NCBI GenBank assembly: GCA_001784725.1
Contig: MFRX01000009.1
Span: forward strand, 22,335-68,414
Origin: Candidatus Moranbacteria bacterium RIFCSPHIGHO2_02_FULL_40_12b
Lineage (GTDB): Bacteria; Patescibacteriota; Minisyncoccia; Moranbacterales; 2-12-FULL-40-10
Direction: 5' to 3'
DNA length: 46,080 nucleotides
Below, one piece after another: positions 30,612-37,879 of this stretch (its first letter is position 1; the number at the start of each line of letters is the position of its first letter). The notes below the pieces were generated by a model, which was not told where the DNA came from, ran no database searches, and saw nothing but the letters and a program-made list of their open reading frames with translations. The translations under genes and the position numbers were made by a program.

Positions 30612-30659
30612 AAGGAGGTGAAAGGACTTTTTACTTATCCAGTTGTCTTTGGCAATTGG
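30612..30659 (+). promoter_or_regulatory. Leader of the orphan gene: orphan SD sequence and TCTTTGG-loop hairpin
   Basis: AAGGAGGTGA (30612-30621) matches the complement of the 16S 3' end perfectly but has no start codon at the usual distance; a GTG overlapping it opens 17 codons to TGA at 30669. The hairpin at 30639-30659 pairs CCAGTTG with CAATTGG (one G-U) around the loop TCTTTGG, the same loop as in the island helicase leader (10635-10653). Confidence 0.55.
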
Positions 30660-30733
30660 AAAACGGATTGAAATCTAAATCAATTCGTCTGTCTGAAAAA
30701 TCTGTCTGTTTAATCTGTCTGGAAGGAGTAAAA

Positions 30734-32089
30734 ATGGAAAAGAAAGTTTTAGAAGGAGAGTTAATTACAATCCCTAAGTATAGAGGGACTGTCGTATCGT
30801 CTCACAAGGGCTTCAGTTATATAGGCGGAGTGAGGCGCGGATCCGAAACCATTAATACAAATGGCGATGTTTTTGTCCCGCAAGAGCTTCTGCCGGGTGA
30901 AGTGGTAGAATTTGATTCTATGGAGTTGGACGAAAAAAGAACAAAACCGGGAGAAAAAAAATTCCGAACTGAATTAGCAGTAGTTGTAAGTTCGGAGTAT
31001 GTTCCCAGTGTTATTGGTTCGTCGCCGGCGGATATAGTGCTTTACGCAAGCAGGCAGCGCAGCGCCTACCATTATAACGCAAAGGAAATTGATCCGGAAA
31101 AAGTCAGGAAGGCGGCGGAAAACGAGCCCTTCAGTGAAATGATGGGTTTGGCCCGTGAGCGCGCGGAAGAAAAAATAAAAGAAATGGATATTGTCACAAT
31201 TGCCGAAAACTTTCTGAAAAATACCTTTGCTTCTTTCTCAACCATGAATGTCAGTTATTCCATTAAAGGCGATGTCAAGGCCTATGATGAAAAAGAGTCA
31301 ATTAAAGCGATCGCGGAAGAATATGAAAAAGCGGGACTCAATGCCCAAAAAACCTCAATAATGCAGGAGTATGAGTACTTCTCCGGGGTCAGAGATGTTT
31401 TTACTCTGATGAAAAATGAGGAATTACTCCATATGGACGCAGTTATTCCTATCCGCCATCTTCCCGATCTACTGGTGATGGCTCCGGTTTGGTATGTGGA
31501 TAAAAAGAATCTAATTAGTTCGAGTCTATTTATACAATATTTCTGTGATGAGGTTGGTACGAAGGAATTTGCTAACCTGTTCCAGCTATACAATCGAAAT
31601 TGTCGCCTAACCGAAAATTTTGACAGCCGGCGGGATATAATTCCTGTCCCGATAATGAAGATTCTTGAAAAGGCGAGGGAGATTTTTGACTTTACGGTCA
31701 TTGCAACTCCTTATCATGATCTGGCTTCCGAAGAGTGGAAGACGACATGGACAAGGAATATTGATCCTTTCCTTTTCGGATTCGTGAGAGGACTGCCTTA
31801 TATGTTTCTTCTCGGACGGTGGAGCGGGACAGGCCTGTTTCCTTTAATGTGCGAGATGGTGGCCGACACCATTGAACACTTAAGACAAAACTATGGAGCG
31901 TTGAAGAATATTGCACCAAATAATGAAAACAGAATATGGTTTTATAGAAGTGGTGACAAATGGAGCGATGTTAAAGGAAAAGAGCTTTCAGAATTTGCCC
32001 AAGATGTAATCAAGGCATTTGAAGAGGACAGATTATTTGCCTTTCTTCGCGGCGAGACCGCCAATACAGGCGCGGTAGTGGCGAAGTAG
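30734..32089 (+). CDS. Orphan soluble protein with N-terminal OB-like domain, unknown function
   Basis: A 451-residue protein. I chose the ATG at 30734 because GGAAGGAG lies 5 bases before it. The first 100 residues (YRGTVVSSHKGFSYIGGV, FVPQELLPGEVVEFDSMEL) resemble a cold-shock/OB-type nucleic-acid-binding barrel. The remainder is a mixed helical domain with no membrane segment and no motif I know; MQEYEYFSGVRDVFTLMK, FDSRRDIIPVPIMKILEKAR and WSGTGLFPLMCEMVADTIEH are the most distinctive parts. It has its own promoter, structured leader and terminator, and its promoter and leader resemble those of the island at 8.9-12.8 kb. It may therefore belong to the same regulon or accessory system. Confidence 0.75.
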   Translation: MEKKVLEGELITIPKYRGTVVSSHKGFSYIGGVRRGSETINTNGDVFVPQELLPGEVVEFDSMELDEKRTKPGEKKFRTELAVVVSSEYVPSVIGSSPADIVLYASRQRSAYHYNAKEIDPEKVRKAAENEPFSEMMGLARERAEEKIKEMDIVTIAENFLKNTFASFSTMNVSYSIKGDVKAYDEKESIKAIAEEYEKAGLNAQKTSIMQEYEYFSGVRDVFTLMKNEELLHMDAVIPIRHLPDLLVMAPVWYVDKKNLISSSLFIQYFCDEVGTKEFANLFQLYNRNCRLTENFDSRRDIIPVPIMKILEKAREIFDFTVIATPYHDLASEEWKTTWTRNIDPFLFGFVRGLPYMFLLGRWSGTGLFPLMCEMVADTIEHLRQNYGALKNIAPNNENRIWFYRSGDKWSDVKGKELSEFAQDVIKAFEEDRLFAFLRGETANTGAVVAK

Positions 32090-32112
32090 AGTAGAATTAG
32101 CAATTAGATGCG

Positions 32113-32163
32113 AGCCCCGCGCGATTTTCGTAGATTCTTTACGAAATCGCATGGGGCTTTTTT
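32113..32163 (+). terminator. Terminator after the orphan gene
   Basis: AGCCCC pairs with GGGGCT and, inside, GCGATTT with AAATCGC and CGTA with TACG, around a small loop. A T run follows. Confidence 0.85.
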
Positions 32164-32233
32164 ATTTTTTCAATGAAATTTTCATTTGTTTTAATCAAAA
32201 GAATTCCTCTTTTTCAAAATCCCGCAACACATT

Positions 32234-32277
32234 AAAAAACTATTCTCAAATTCTTAAGAATTTGAGAATAGTTTTTT
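32234..32277. repeat. Perfect palindrome upstream of the winged-helix gene
   Basis: A 44-base perfect palindrome centred on CTTAAG (arm: AACTATTCTCAAATTCTT). The inner 40 bases are identical to 32633-32672 on the other side of the regulator gene. Confidence 0.9.
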
Positions 32278-32284
32278 TGTCTAG

Positions 32285-32326
32285 TATAATTGTATAATTG
32301 GTATAATGCGGTATGTTTGGTATAAT
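32285..32326 (+). promoter_or_regulatory. Cluster of four TATAAT boxes before the winged-helix gene
   Basis: TATAAT occurs at 32285, 32293, 32302 and 32321, two of them as TTGGTATAAT. At least one should serve as -10 box. The close repetition may reflect slippage or overlapping promoters. Confidence 0.45.
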
Positions 32327-32375
32327 ACAAAATAAAAGGGGAGGTAAAAACATAAAATCACAAAATATTAAAATT

Positions 32376-32654
32376 ATGCAAAAAACCAGCAAACAATTAG
32401 AGAGGCACTTCAAGGGAGTTGCCAATCACCACCGGATTGACATTTTATTACTGATTAAGAGTAATAGGGGAATAACACTGGATAAAATTTCCAGGAAATT
32501 GAGATGTAATATCAAAACCATATCCGAACACACCAGAAGATTGGTCCAAGCAGGGTTAGTCAATAAAAAATACTTCGGCAATTCAGTAAAACACTCTCTC
32601 ACGCCATACGGAGAAAAATTTTTTGACTTCATAAAACTATTCTCAAATTCTTAA
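32376..32654 (+). CDS. ArsR-like winged-helix transcriptional regulator
   Basis: A 92-residue protein with one winged helix-turn-helix. The pattern HFKGVANHHRIDILLLIKS, GITLDKISRKL, NIKTISEHTRRLVQAGLVNKK, YFGNSVKHSLTPYG follows ArsR-type repressors, with the recognition helix around NIKTISEHTRRL. It has no cysteine metal site. I chose the ATG at 32376; a longer frame from 32313 would begin among the promoter boxes, and a GGGGAGG at 32338 has no ATG at its usual distance, so the start is uncertain. The last codons (KLFSNS) lie within a perfect palindrome that is repeated upstream. The palindromes may be its operators. Confidence 0.8.
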   Translation: MQKTSKQLERHFKGVANHHRIDILLLIKSNRGITLDKISRKLRCNIKTISEHTRRLVQAGLVNKKYFGNSVKHSLTPYGEKFFDFIKLFSNS

Positions 32655-32672
32655 GAATTTGAGAATAGTTTT
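32633..32672. repeat. Perfect palindrome at the end of the winged-helix gene
   Basis: A 40-base perfect palindrome identical to 32236-32275. It includes the stop codon and the last six codons of the regulator. Confidence 0.9.
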
Positions 32673-32743
32673 TATTGCAGTATTATAAGGAGATTATCAA
32701 AACGATATTATGTAAGACAATAATTTTATAACTTTGTGATATT

Positions 32744-33973
32744 ATGCGCATCGCCATTCAGGCGGCGGATTTGGACGCCAGCCGCATTGACGGAACGAGA
32801 GTATATATTCTTAATCTGCTTCGGCGTTTTGGAAGCATTGCTCCCTGGGACGATTTTTATATTTATCATAAAAGCGAGTTTAATCCGGAGCTTATCCCGC
32901 CCAATTTCCCCAATTATAAAATAAAAAAAATAAAGTCGCCTTTACTTTGGACCCAGACGCGATTCGCCTGGGAATTATTAAAAGACAAGCCAGATGTTTT
33001 GTGGATGCCGATGCATAATATTCCCTTGATACGGAGCAAGAAAATAAAAACAGCGGTGACAGTCCATGATTTGGCTTACAAATATTTTCCTGATTACTTC
33101 CCTAGTAAAGATCTGTTTTTACTCAATTTGCTCGGTGATATGGCGATAAAAAATGCCAGCAAACTAATCGCTATTTCCGAATCGACTAAAAGGGATATTC
33201 TGAAGTTTTACCCCGCCGTCAAAGAAGAAAAAATCAAAGTTATTTATCACGGCTTTGACGCTGACTTATTCCAAAAAAATATTCCGACGGAAGAGAAAGA
33301 TTCCGTCCTAAAAAGCTACGACCTAAAGTCCAAGGGCTATATTCTATATTCCGGCGCCATTCAGCCGCGGAAAAATTTAGTCCGGCTTATCGAGGCCTTT
33401 GGGATATTTAAAAATAATACCTCATCGGATGTTAAATTGGTGTTAGCGGGCGAGAAGGCCTGGCTCTGGGAAAGTATCCTGGCTAAAGCCGAAAATAGTC
33501 CGTTTAAGGATGACATTATAATAACCGGAAAGCTAAAATTTAGCGATTTAAGCGTCCTTACCCGGTCGGCGGGGGTGTATGCATATCCTTCGCTTTATGA
33601 GGGTTTCGGCATGCCGATTTTGGAAGCGCAGTCGGCTGGCGTGCCGGTGGTGGCGGGGGATAATTCGTCTATTAGAGAAATAATTACCTTGCCATTCTCT
33701 CCTTGGATAAGGAGAGATGTCCCGGAGGGGCAGAGAGGTGGCGATGACGCATCCCAAGACCTCCCCCTAGCCCCCTCCTTATCAAGGAGGGGGGGTATGG
33801 AGTCCGCGATTCTCGCGGATCCTTCTGATGCCGAACAAATCGCCGAAGCCGCCTATAAATTAATTTCTGACAAAAATTTGAGAGATGATATAATAAAAAG
33901 GGGATATGAGAATGTGAAACGATTCTCATGGGAAAAATGCGCCAACGAAACGCTTGACTGGATGAAATCATAA
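32744..33973 (+). CDS. Glycosyltransferase family 4 with an in-frame repeat insertion
   Basis: 409 residues. The N-terminal half has RIAIQAADLDASRIDGTRVYILNLLRRFG and VTVHDLAYKYFPDYF; the donor half has YILYSGAIQPRKNLVRLIEAF and YPSLYEGFGMPILEAQSAGVPVV, as in mannosyltransferase-like GT4 enzymes. Right after SSIREII, about 37 extra residues (LPFSPWIRRDVPEGQRGGDD and on) precede ESAILADPSDAEQIAEAA, where homologues run straight on. This stretch is encoded by a GC-rich palindromic repeat. The rest, FSWEKCANETLDWM, is normal. Its stop overlaps the end of the convergent membrane gene. Donor and acceptor are unknown. Confidence 0.88.
   Translation: MRIAIQAADLDASRIDGTRVYILNLLRRFGSIAPWDDFYIYHKSEFNPELIPPNFPNYKIKKIKSPLLWTQTRFAWELLKDKPDVLWMPMHNIPLIRSKKIKTAVTVHDLAYKYFPDYFPSKDLFLLNLLGDMAIKNASKLIAISESTKRDILKFYPAVKEEKIKVIYHGFDADLFQKNIPTEEKDSVLKSYDLKSKGYILYSGAIQPRKNLVRLIEAFGIFKNNTSSDVKLVLAGEKAWLWESILAKAENSPFKDDIIITGKLKFSDLSVLTRSAGVYAYPSLYEGFGMPILEAQSAGVPVVAGDNSSIREIITLPFSPWIRRDVPEGQRGGDDASQDLPLAPSLSRRGGMESAILADPSDAEQIAEAAYKLISDKNLRDDIIKRGYENVKRFSWEKCANETLDWMKS
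33686..33797. repeat. GC-rich palindromic repeat inside a glycosyltransferase gene
   Basis: Two internal hairpins: TCTCTCCTT with AAGGAGAGA (about 33696-33717), and CCCCCTCCTT with AAGGAGGGGG (about 33769-33793), joined by a GC-rich spacer. Base composition differs sharply from the AT-rich gene around it. Confidence 0.75.
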
Positions 33974-34441
33974 TTTTTCCTTCTTTTCCACCATGAGTTT
34001 ATAAAAATAATAAATCAGCGCGGCCGAAACAGCGGTTATAATAATATTTTGCCAAGTCGTGAATTTTATCAGGGAATTTGCCGTGAAGCTGATGATTAAA
34101 ATCAAAAAAATAATTTTCAAGGGTAAATTTATCCGGAAAGTTCCTTTTTCTTCAAGGCGAATTTTTTTGTTTCCCAGATAATAGATTGCGCCTAAAACAG
34201 AAAAAACCAGGAAAATTATTTTTGTAAAGCTGATTTCGGCGGAAAAAATTCCAGGCAACGCGCTGTCCGCGGCCAGAAGCGCGAAAAATACAATCAAAAG
34301 AAGGAAAAGAATGTCGTGAAGAATCTTAAAAGCCAGTTTCCAAAAATTTTCATCTTTGGATATTTTTGTAAAAAAATCAGGGATTTTTGTCAGCCGTTTT
34401 TTCGCGCTTACCGAAGATATTTCAATTTTTTCGTTCTCCAT
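33968..34441 (-). CDS. Small integral membrane protein, unknown function
   Basis: 157 residues with four predicted membrane helices (about 43-62, 72-90, 103-122 and 127-146) after a polar N-terminus (MENEKIEISSVSAKKRLTKI). No family is recognised. Its start overlaps the end of the next gene upstream on the same strand by 20 bases, so the two are translationally coupled. The stop overlaps the end of the convergent glycosyltransferase gene. It probably works with the following envelope proteins. Confidence 0.75.
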   Translation of the reverse strand: MENEKIEISSVSAKKRLTKIPDFFTKISKDENFWKLAFKILHDILFLLLIVFFALLAADSALPGIFSAEISFTKIIFLVFSVLGAIYYLGNKKIRLEEKGTFRINLPLKIIFLILIISFTANSLIKFTTWQNIIITAVSAALIYYFYKLMVEKKEKL

Positions 34442-35762
34442 AATATTTTTGGATTAACCGCTTTTTAATTTCCGAAAGAGCGCCTTTTAAATTTGGCCAA
34501 TTCAGCTTTCTTTCAAAAGAAACCGATATTTCTTTTATTTGTATGTCCGAATCATTGGAAAATGTCAGCTGATAGTCATTGCCGGTAAATAAACTTATTC
34601 CCTCAAGCGACATATTGCAAAAATATTTTTTTGAAATCCCAAAGCGCTTTTCCAAATGGCAAAGGTTTTTGGTGACAAGGCCTTCCTTTTCAGCGATAAT
34701 GGGCGATTTTTTCAGATAGGACTTCAGGATTGAAACACTGGGTATCAAGCGCTTCCGGCCTCCTTTAATATAATAGTAGTCCTCCGTATTCCGGGCTAAA
34801 AATATTGTCCCGTCCGGCTGTGGTTGGAAAATAGTGAAGATTTTAGTTTTTTCATAGATGCCGATTTCTTCTCCGCTGGCCGGGATGACGTCATCCCAGG
34901 AATATCCCATTGAATTGAAGGTGAACTCGCTGTCTATTGGAATTTTTTTGTTTCCGCTGATTATATAAGCCGAATCCGCGTAGGAAACCAAAGTCCCATC
35001 GGCAAAACCCAAAAATTCGTCCGCCACCGGATATTTTTCAAGAAAATCAGGATTTTTTTGAATGGCTTGATTTATTTCGTAGTTCGTCAAATAAGCCCTA
35101 GCGCTTACGAATTTATATAACTTTTCATTTTTAAGCTGGTAGTAATCGTCGTCAACGCGGAAAAGGGAGCCCTCCGGATAATTCTTATCGTCAGAAATAT
35201 TTTTTCCCTCGCCATTGAATTGCAATTCCATTTCGTTAGTATCACTGAAAGAGGATGGATTGTACCCGAGATACTTTGCGATTTGAGGCGAATCAAATTT
35301 TCTCCTTTTGCCGCCGGAAATTATATAATAATTGTCCGGTGTCTTGAGAAGTTCGCCTTCTTTGAATCCCATTGGATCTCCCAGAGGATAAAAAAACGCC
35401 TGATATGATTTTTTGGCTGAAATAATCCCATTAACAACCGGATTAGATCCGCTTTCCAGTATTATTTCTATTTTTAAATTGGAAAAATTGCCGATTACTG
35501 CCGAATCAAAAATCATCTTTTCTTTTTTTCCCAGCTTGCCTTGGGCTGCCGCGCCGCCGTCTTCCAATCGCGGAGAAATTATGGTGTTTTTCAGCGCGCC
35601 GGCGGCGCGGAAGAAAAATCCGAAATCCGCCTTGGGAAAAAGCACCCGCAGCGTCAAATAAATCAGGGAAATGATAAAAATTAGATACACGAAAAATTTC
35701 GCAATCAAATAAATTTTTTTCCATTGGCGTTCAAGCTTAATTTCTTTGGTAAAATCGAGCAT
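34422..35762 (-). CDS. Membrane-anchored protein with repeated YYII-GGKKR domains
   Basis: About 446 residues. One membrane helix near the start (FFVYLIFIISLIYLTLRVLF) leaves the rest outside or inside as a single-pass anchor. The middle shows four related repeats of about 45 residues: GELLKTPDNYYIISGGKRRK, GSLFRVDDDYYQLKNEKLYK, GTLVSYADSAYIISGNKKIP and GTIFLARNTEDYYYIKGGRK, each followed by a short helix with a GY or similar. Such repeats occur in Patescibacteria envelope proteins. A last domain (about 345-446) looks beta-rich. MPMLDF lies 1 or 7 bases from a palindromic repeat; the ATG at 35762 is the closer fit. Function is unknown. Confidence 0.75.
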   Translation of the reverse strand: MLDFTKEIKLERQWKKIYLIAKFFVYLIFIISLIYLTLRVLFPKADFGFFFRAAGALKNTIISPRLEDGGAAAQGKLGKKEKMIFDSAVIGNFSNLKIEIILESGSNPVVNGIISAKKSYQAFFYPLGDPMGFKEGELLKTPDNYYIISGGKRRKFDSPQIAKYLGYNPSSFSDTNEMELQFNGEGKNISDDKNYPEGSLFRVDDDYYQLKNEKLYKFVSARAYLTNYEINQAIQKNPDFLEKYPVADEFLGFADGTLVSYADSAYIISGNKKIPIDSEFTFNSMGYSWDDVIPASGEEIGIYEKTKIFTIFQPQPDGTIFLARNTEDYYYIKGGRKRLIPSVSILKSYLKKSPIIAEKEGLVTKNLCHLEKRFGISKKYFCNMSLEGISLFTGNDYQLTFSNDSDIQIKEISVSFERKLNWPNLKGALSEIKKRLIQKYYGERKN

Positions 35763-35769
35763 AGGCATT

Positions 35770-35857
35770 AGGACTTACCCGTTTGCAGACATCCGATGTC
35801 TTTCGGTCGTTATGGTCGTGAGACATCGGATGTCTAATAAACCAAACGCGTAAGTCC
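35770..35857. repeat. 90-base palindrome, copy 1, before the repeat-domain gene
   Basis: AGGACTTACCCGTTTG and GACATCCGATGTC on the left pair with GACATCGGATGTC and CAAACGCGTAAGTCC on the right. The inner GACATC...GATGTC is itself self-complementary. A second copy lies at 37727. Confidence 0.85.
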
Positions 35858-35880
35858 CATGTATAATAAAAATAAAAAAT

Positions 35881-37659
35881 TTACTTCATAATCTCATAAA
35901 TTTTTCCGTTTGTTTCACTGGATGCGATTTCAGGAGAGCTTATGGAGTCCTGGCCGGACATGTTCGCGATTTTCAGGCGGCTGGCTGAAAGAAAGTATGA
36001 ATTGGCGTATACCAACTGGTATTCTGAATTAAGTTTGTCGTATAAAATTGAGCCGCTGTCCGGAACTGCCAAATAAATTTTATCAAATTTTCGCGCGTTG
36101 ATTTTTTTTAAATCAGAAGGATTGAAAAAGTATACCGCGTTTTTGCCAAAAAGAAAACTCGCCGGTCCGGTTATCATCGACCATCCGTCGCCGCTGGCAA
36201 GCCGGTCGACTAAAATGAGATCATTGCCGGAAAATTGCTGGGAGAATTCCTTGGTCTTCGCCAGAAGATTATCGTTTTCGGAGAAAGCGAGGTATTTCGC
36301 GAAGGAGGGGATATTCAGGATTATCAGAATGATAATTGAACCCGAAAAAATTAATTTTTTCTTTTCTTCCAGCCGGTTATTCAGGAATAAAACCGTGTAG
36401 AAGATAAGAGCCGGAAGAACCGCGAAGACATAGCGGCGGAGCATCCAGGGGTGGTCGGACGAGATATTGGAGTCAATGAGGTAAAGAAAAGCCGGCGCGG
36501 CGATAACGAAAGGAATAATCTCCGAAAACCTTTTCTTTTTGAGAAAATACCCTATTCCTATGATTCCCAAAATTAAGTACTGCAAAATTCCGTAGGCAAA
36601 AAATATTCCGGTGGCGCGGGAAGCGGGATTGAGATATCTTTCCGGGATGCTCCCTCCGCTTTTGGGCAGAAAATCAAATATTTTCAGCGCGGCTTTTCCT
36701 ATTTCCTTGAAAAAGGGAAAGTTGGCAAAAAAATCAATAACTAAAATCACGGCCAGCGCCAAGGCGGGAAATAAAATCCTTTTATATTTTTCAGCCACTA
36801 AGAATTTCCTTGCTTCTTTATTAATAAACAAAATCAAAACAGCCATAAGGAGAAAAGCGAATCCTTCAACGCGGGTAAAGGCGATTAATCCGAACGCGAG
36901 CGCGGCGGAAAAAAAATAAAAATCGTTTTTTTCCTTCAGGAAAACAATGAGTTCCAGTATTCCGATCCAAAGGAGCGCCAGCGCCATATTCTCGCTTAAA
37001 GTGTATTTGAAAAACCACATAAAAGAAAAAGAAGTTGCGGATATTATTAATACAGCCGCTGAAGCGGGGATTTTCAAAAACTGGCGGGAAAGAAAATAAA
37101 AAGCGGAAAAAAAGAGGAACAATAATATGGCATTTGCCATAACAAGTCCGAATAATCCCAGTAAAGAATAAAAAATTCCGAGCCACGCGATATAAACCAG
37201 CGGAAATTGAGTCACAAGGTTTCCTTTAGCGTCATAATAAAATCCCGGAAAATTAAGCGCTTTGCCTGGACGGTATGCCCGAAAAAATTCTTTGCTGGCG
37301 GATGTTTCAAATTCCAATTTATGATTTTGCTCCAGGCGGATTGCCGCTTCGCTTATTGATCCCTGATCGCGGCCGGAAAAAATCGTGGGTGTGACAAAAA
37401 AAGAAAAAATAGCCGTTATTAAAAAAGACGAAAGAAGCGCGCAGCGGAATTCAAAAGAAAGGCGGGAAATTATCTTTTTTCCCGCCATAAAATAAAGCAA
37501 TGATGCCGCCCCCAAGAAAAAATAAGCGGCAAAAAGCGCTTTGTAAAAAATTCCGAAAAGCGCCGAAATAAACCCCAGCCAGCCTAGGACAACCCAGAAA
37601 AGCGCGAAAATTATGAAAATTTTATAATCAAAAGCCGATAGCTTGTTTTTTTTCATCAT
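35881..37659 (-). CDS. Polytopic membrane glycosyltransferase-like protein (GT39/ArnT type)
   Basis: 592 residues with about twelve membrane helices. The first outer loop has TIFSGRDQGSISEAAIRLEQ, with the acidic residue expected of GT-C enzymes that use polyprenyl-linked sugars; FFRAYRPGKALNFPGFYYD and FPLVYIAWLGIFYSLLG follow. A soluble C-terminal tail of about 100 residues ends the protein. It would add a sugar from a lipid carrier to a protein or lipid outside the membrane. I chose the ATG at 37659, because the longer frame to 37851 reads through a palindromic repeat. It lies between two copies of that repeat. Confidence 0.75.
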   Translation of the reverse strand: MMKKNKLSAFDYKIFIIFALFWVVLGWLGFISALFGIFYKALFAAYFFLGAASLLYFMAGKKIISRLSFEFRCALLSSFLITAIFSFFVTPTIFSGRDQGSISEAAIRLEQNHKLEFETSASKEFFRAYRPGKALNFPGFYYDAKGNLVTQFPLVYIAWLGIFYSLLGLFGLVMANAILLFLFFSAFYFLSRQFLKIPASAAVLIISATSFSFMWFFKYTLSENMALALLWIGILELIVFLKEKNDFYFFSAALAFGLIAFTRVEGFAFLLMAVLILFINKEARKFLVAEKYKRILFPALALAVILVIDFFANFPFFKEIGKAALKIFDFLPKSGGSIPERYLNPASRATGIFFAYGILQYLILGIIGIGYFLKKKRFSEIIPFVIAAPAFLYLIDSNISSDHPWMLRRYVFAVLPALIFYTVLFLNNRLEEKKKLIFSGSIIILIILNIPSFAKYLAFSENDNLLAKTKEFSQQFSGNDLILVDRLASGDGWSMITGPASFLFGKNAVYFFNPSDLKKINARKFDKIYLAVPDSGSILYDKLNSEYQLVYANSYFLSASRLKIANMSGQDSISSPEIASSETNGKIYEIMK

Positions 37660-37726
37660 CTTGATTATATCCGTAATTCTGTATGTTTGCAAAAGAAGTT
37701 TTATTGGGATAAAATTGAGTAGAAAT

Positions 37727-37815
37727 AGGACTTGCCCGTTTGCTTCTCTGGACATCCGATGTCTCGCGACTATAACAGCCGAAAGACATCGGATGTCCGC
37801 AAACGCGAAAGTCCT
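37727..37815. repeat. 90-base palindrome, copy 2, in the divergent promoter region
   Basis: AGGACTTGCCCGTTTGC and GACATCCGATGTC on the left; GACATCGGATGTC and GCAAACGCGAAAGTCCT on the right. The loop differs from copy 1. It lies between the divergent GT39-like and Clp-like genes, so regulatory sites for both must lie around it. Confidence 0.85.
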
Positions 37816-37879
37816 AAGAGATTTAAATTTTTTTCGCCAGTTTGGGTTCAATTTCGCTGTTTAAAGCGGTCAAATAAAA

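Noticed and set aside
30656..30733. N-terminal extension of the orphan gene
   Set aside because: A good SD sequence stands before the ATG at 30734, and the extension lies in the structured leader.
37660..37851. N-terminal extension of 64 codons for the GT39-like gene
   Set aside because: It reads through a 90-base palindromic repeat; the hydrophobic core of the protein starts right after the ATG at 37659.
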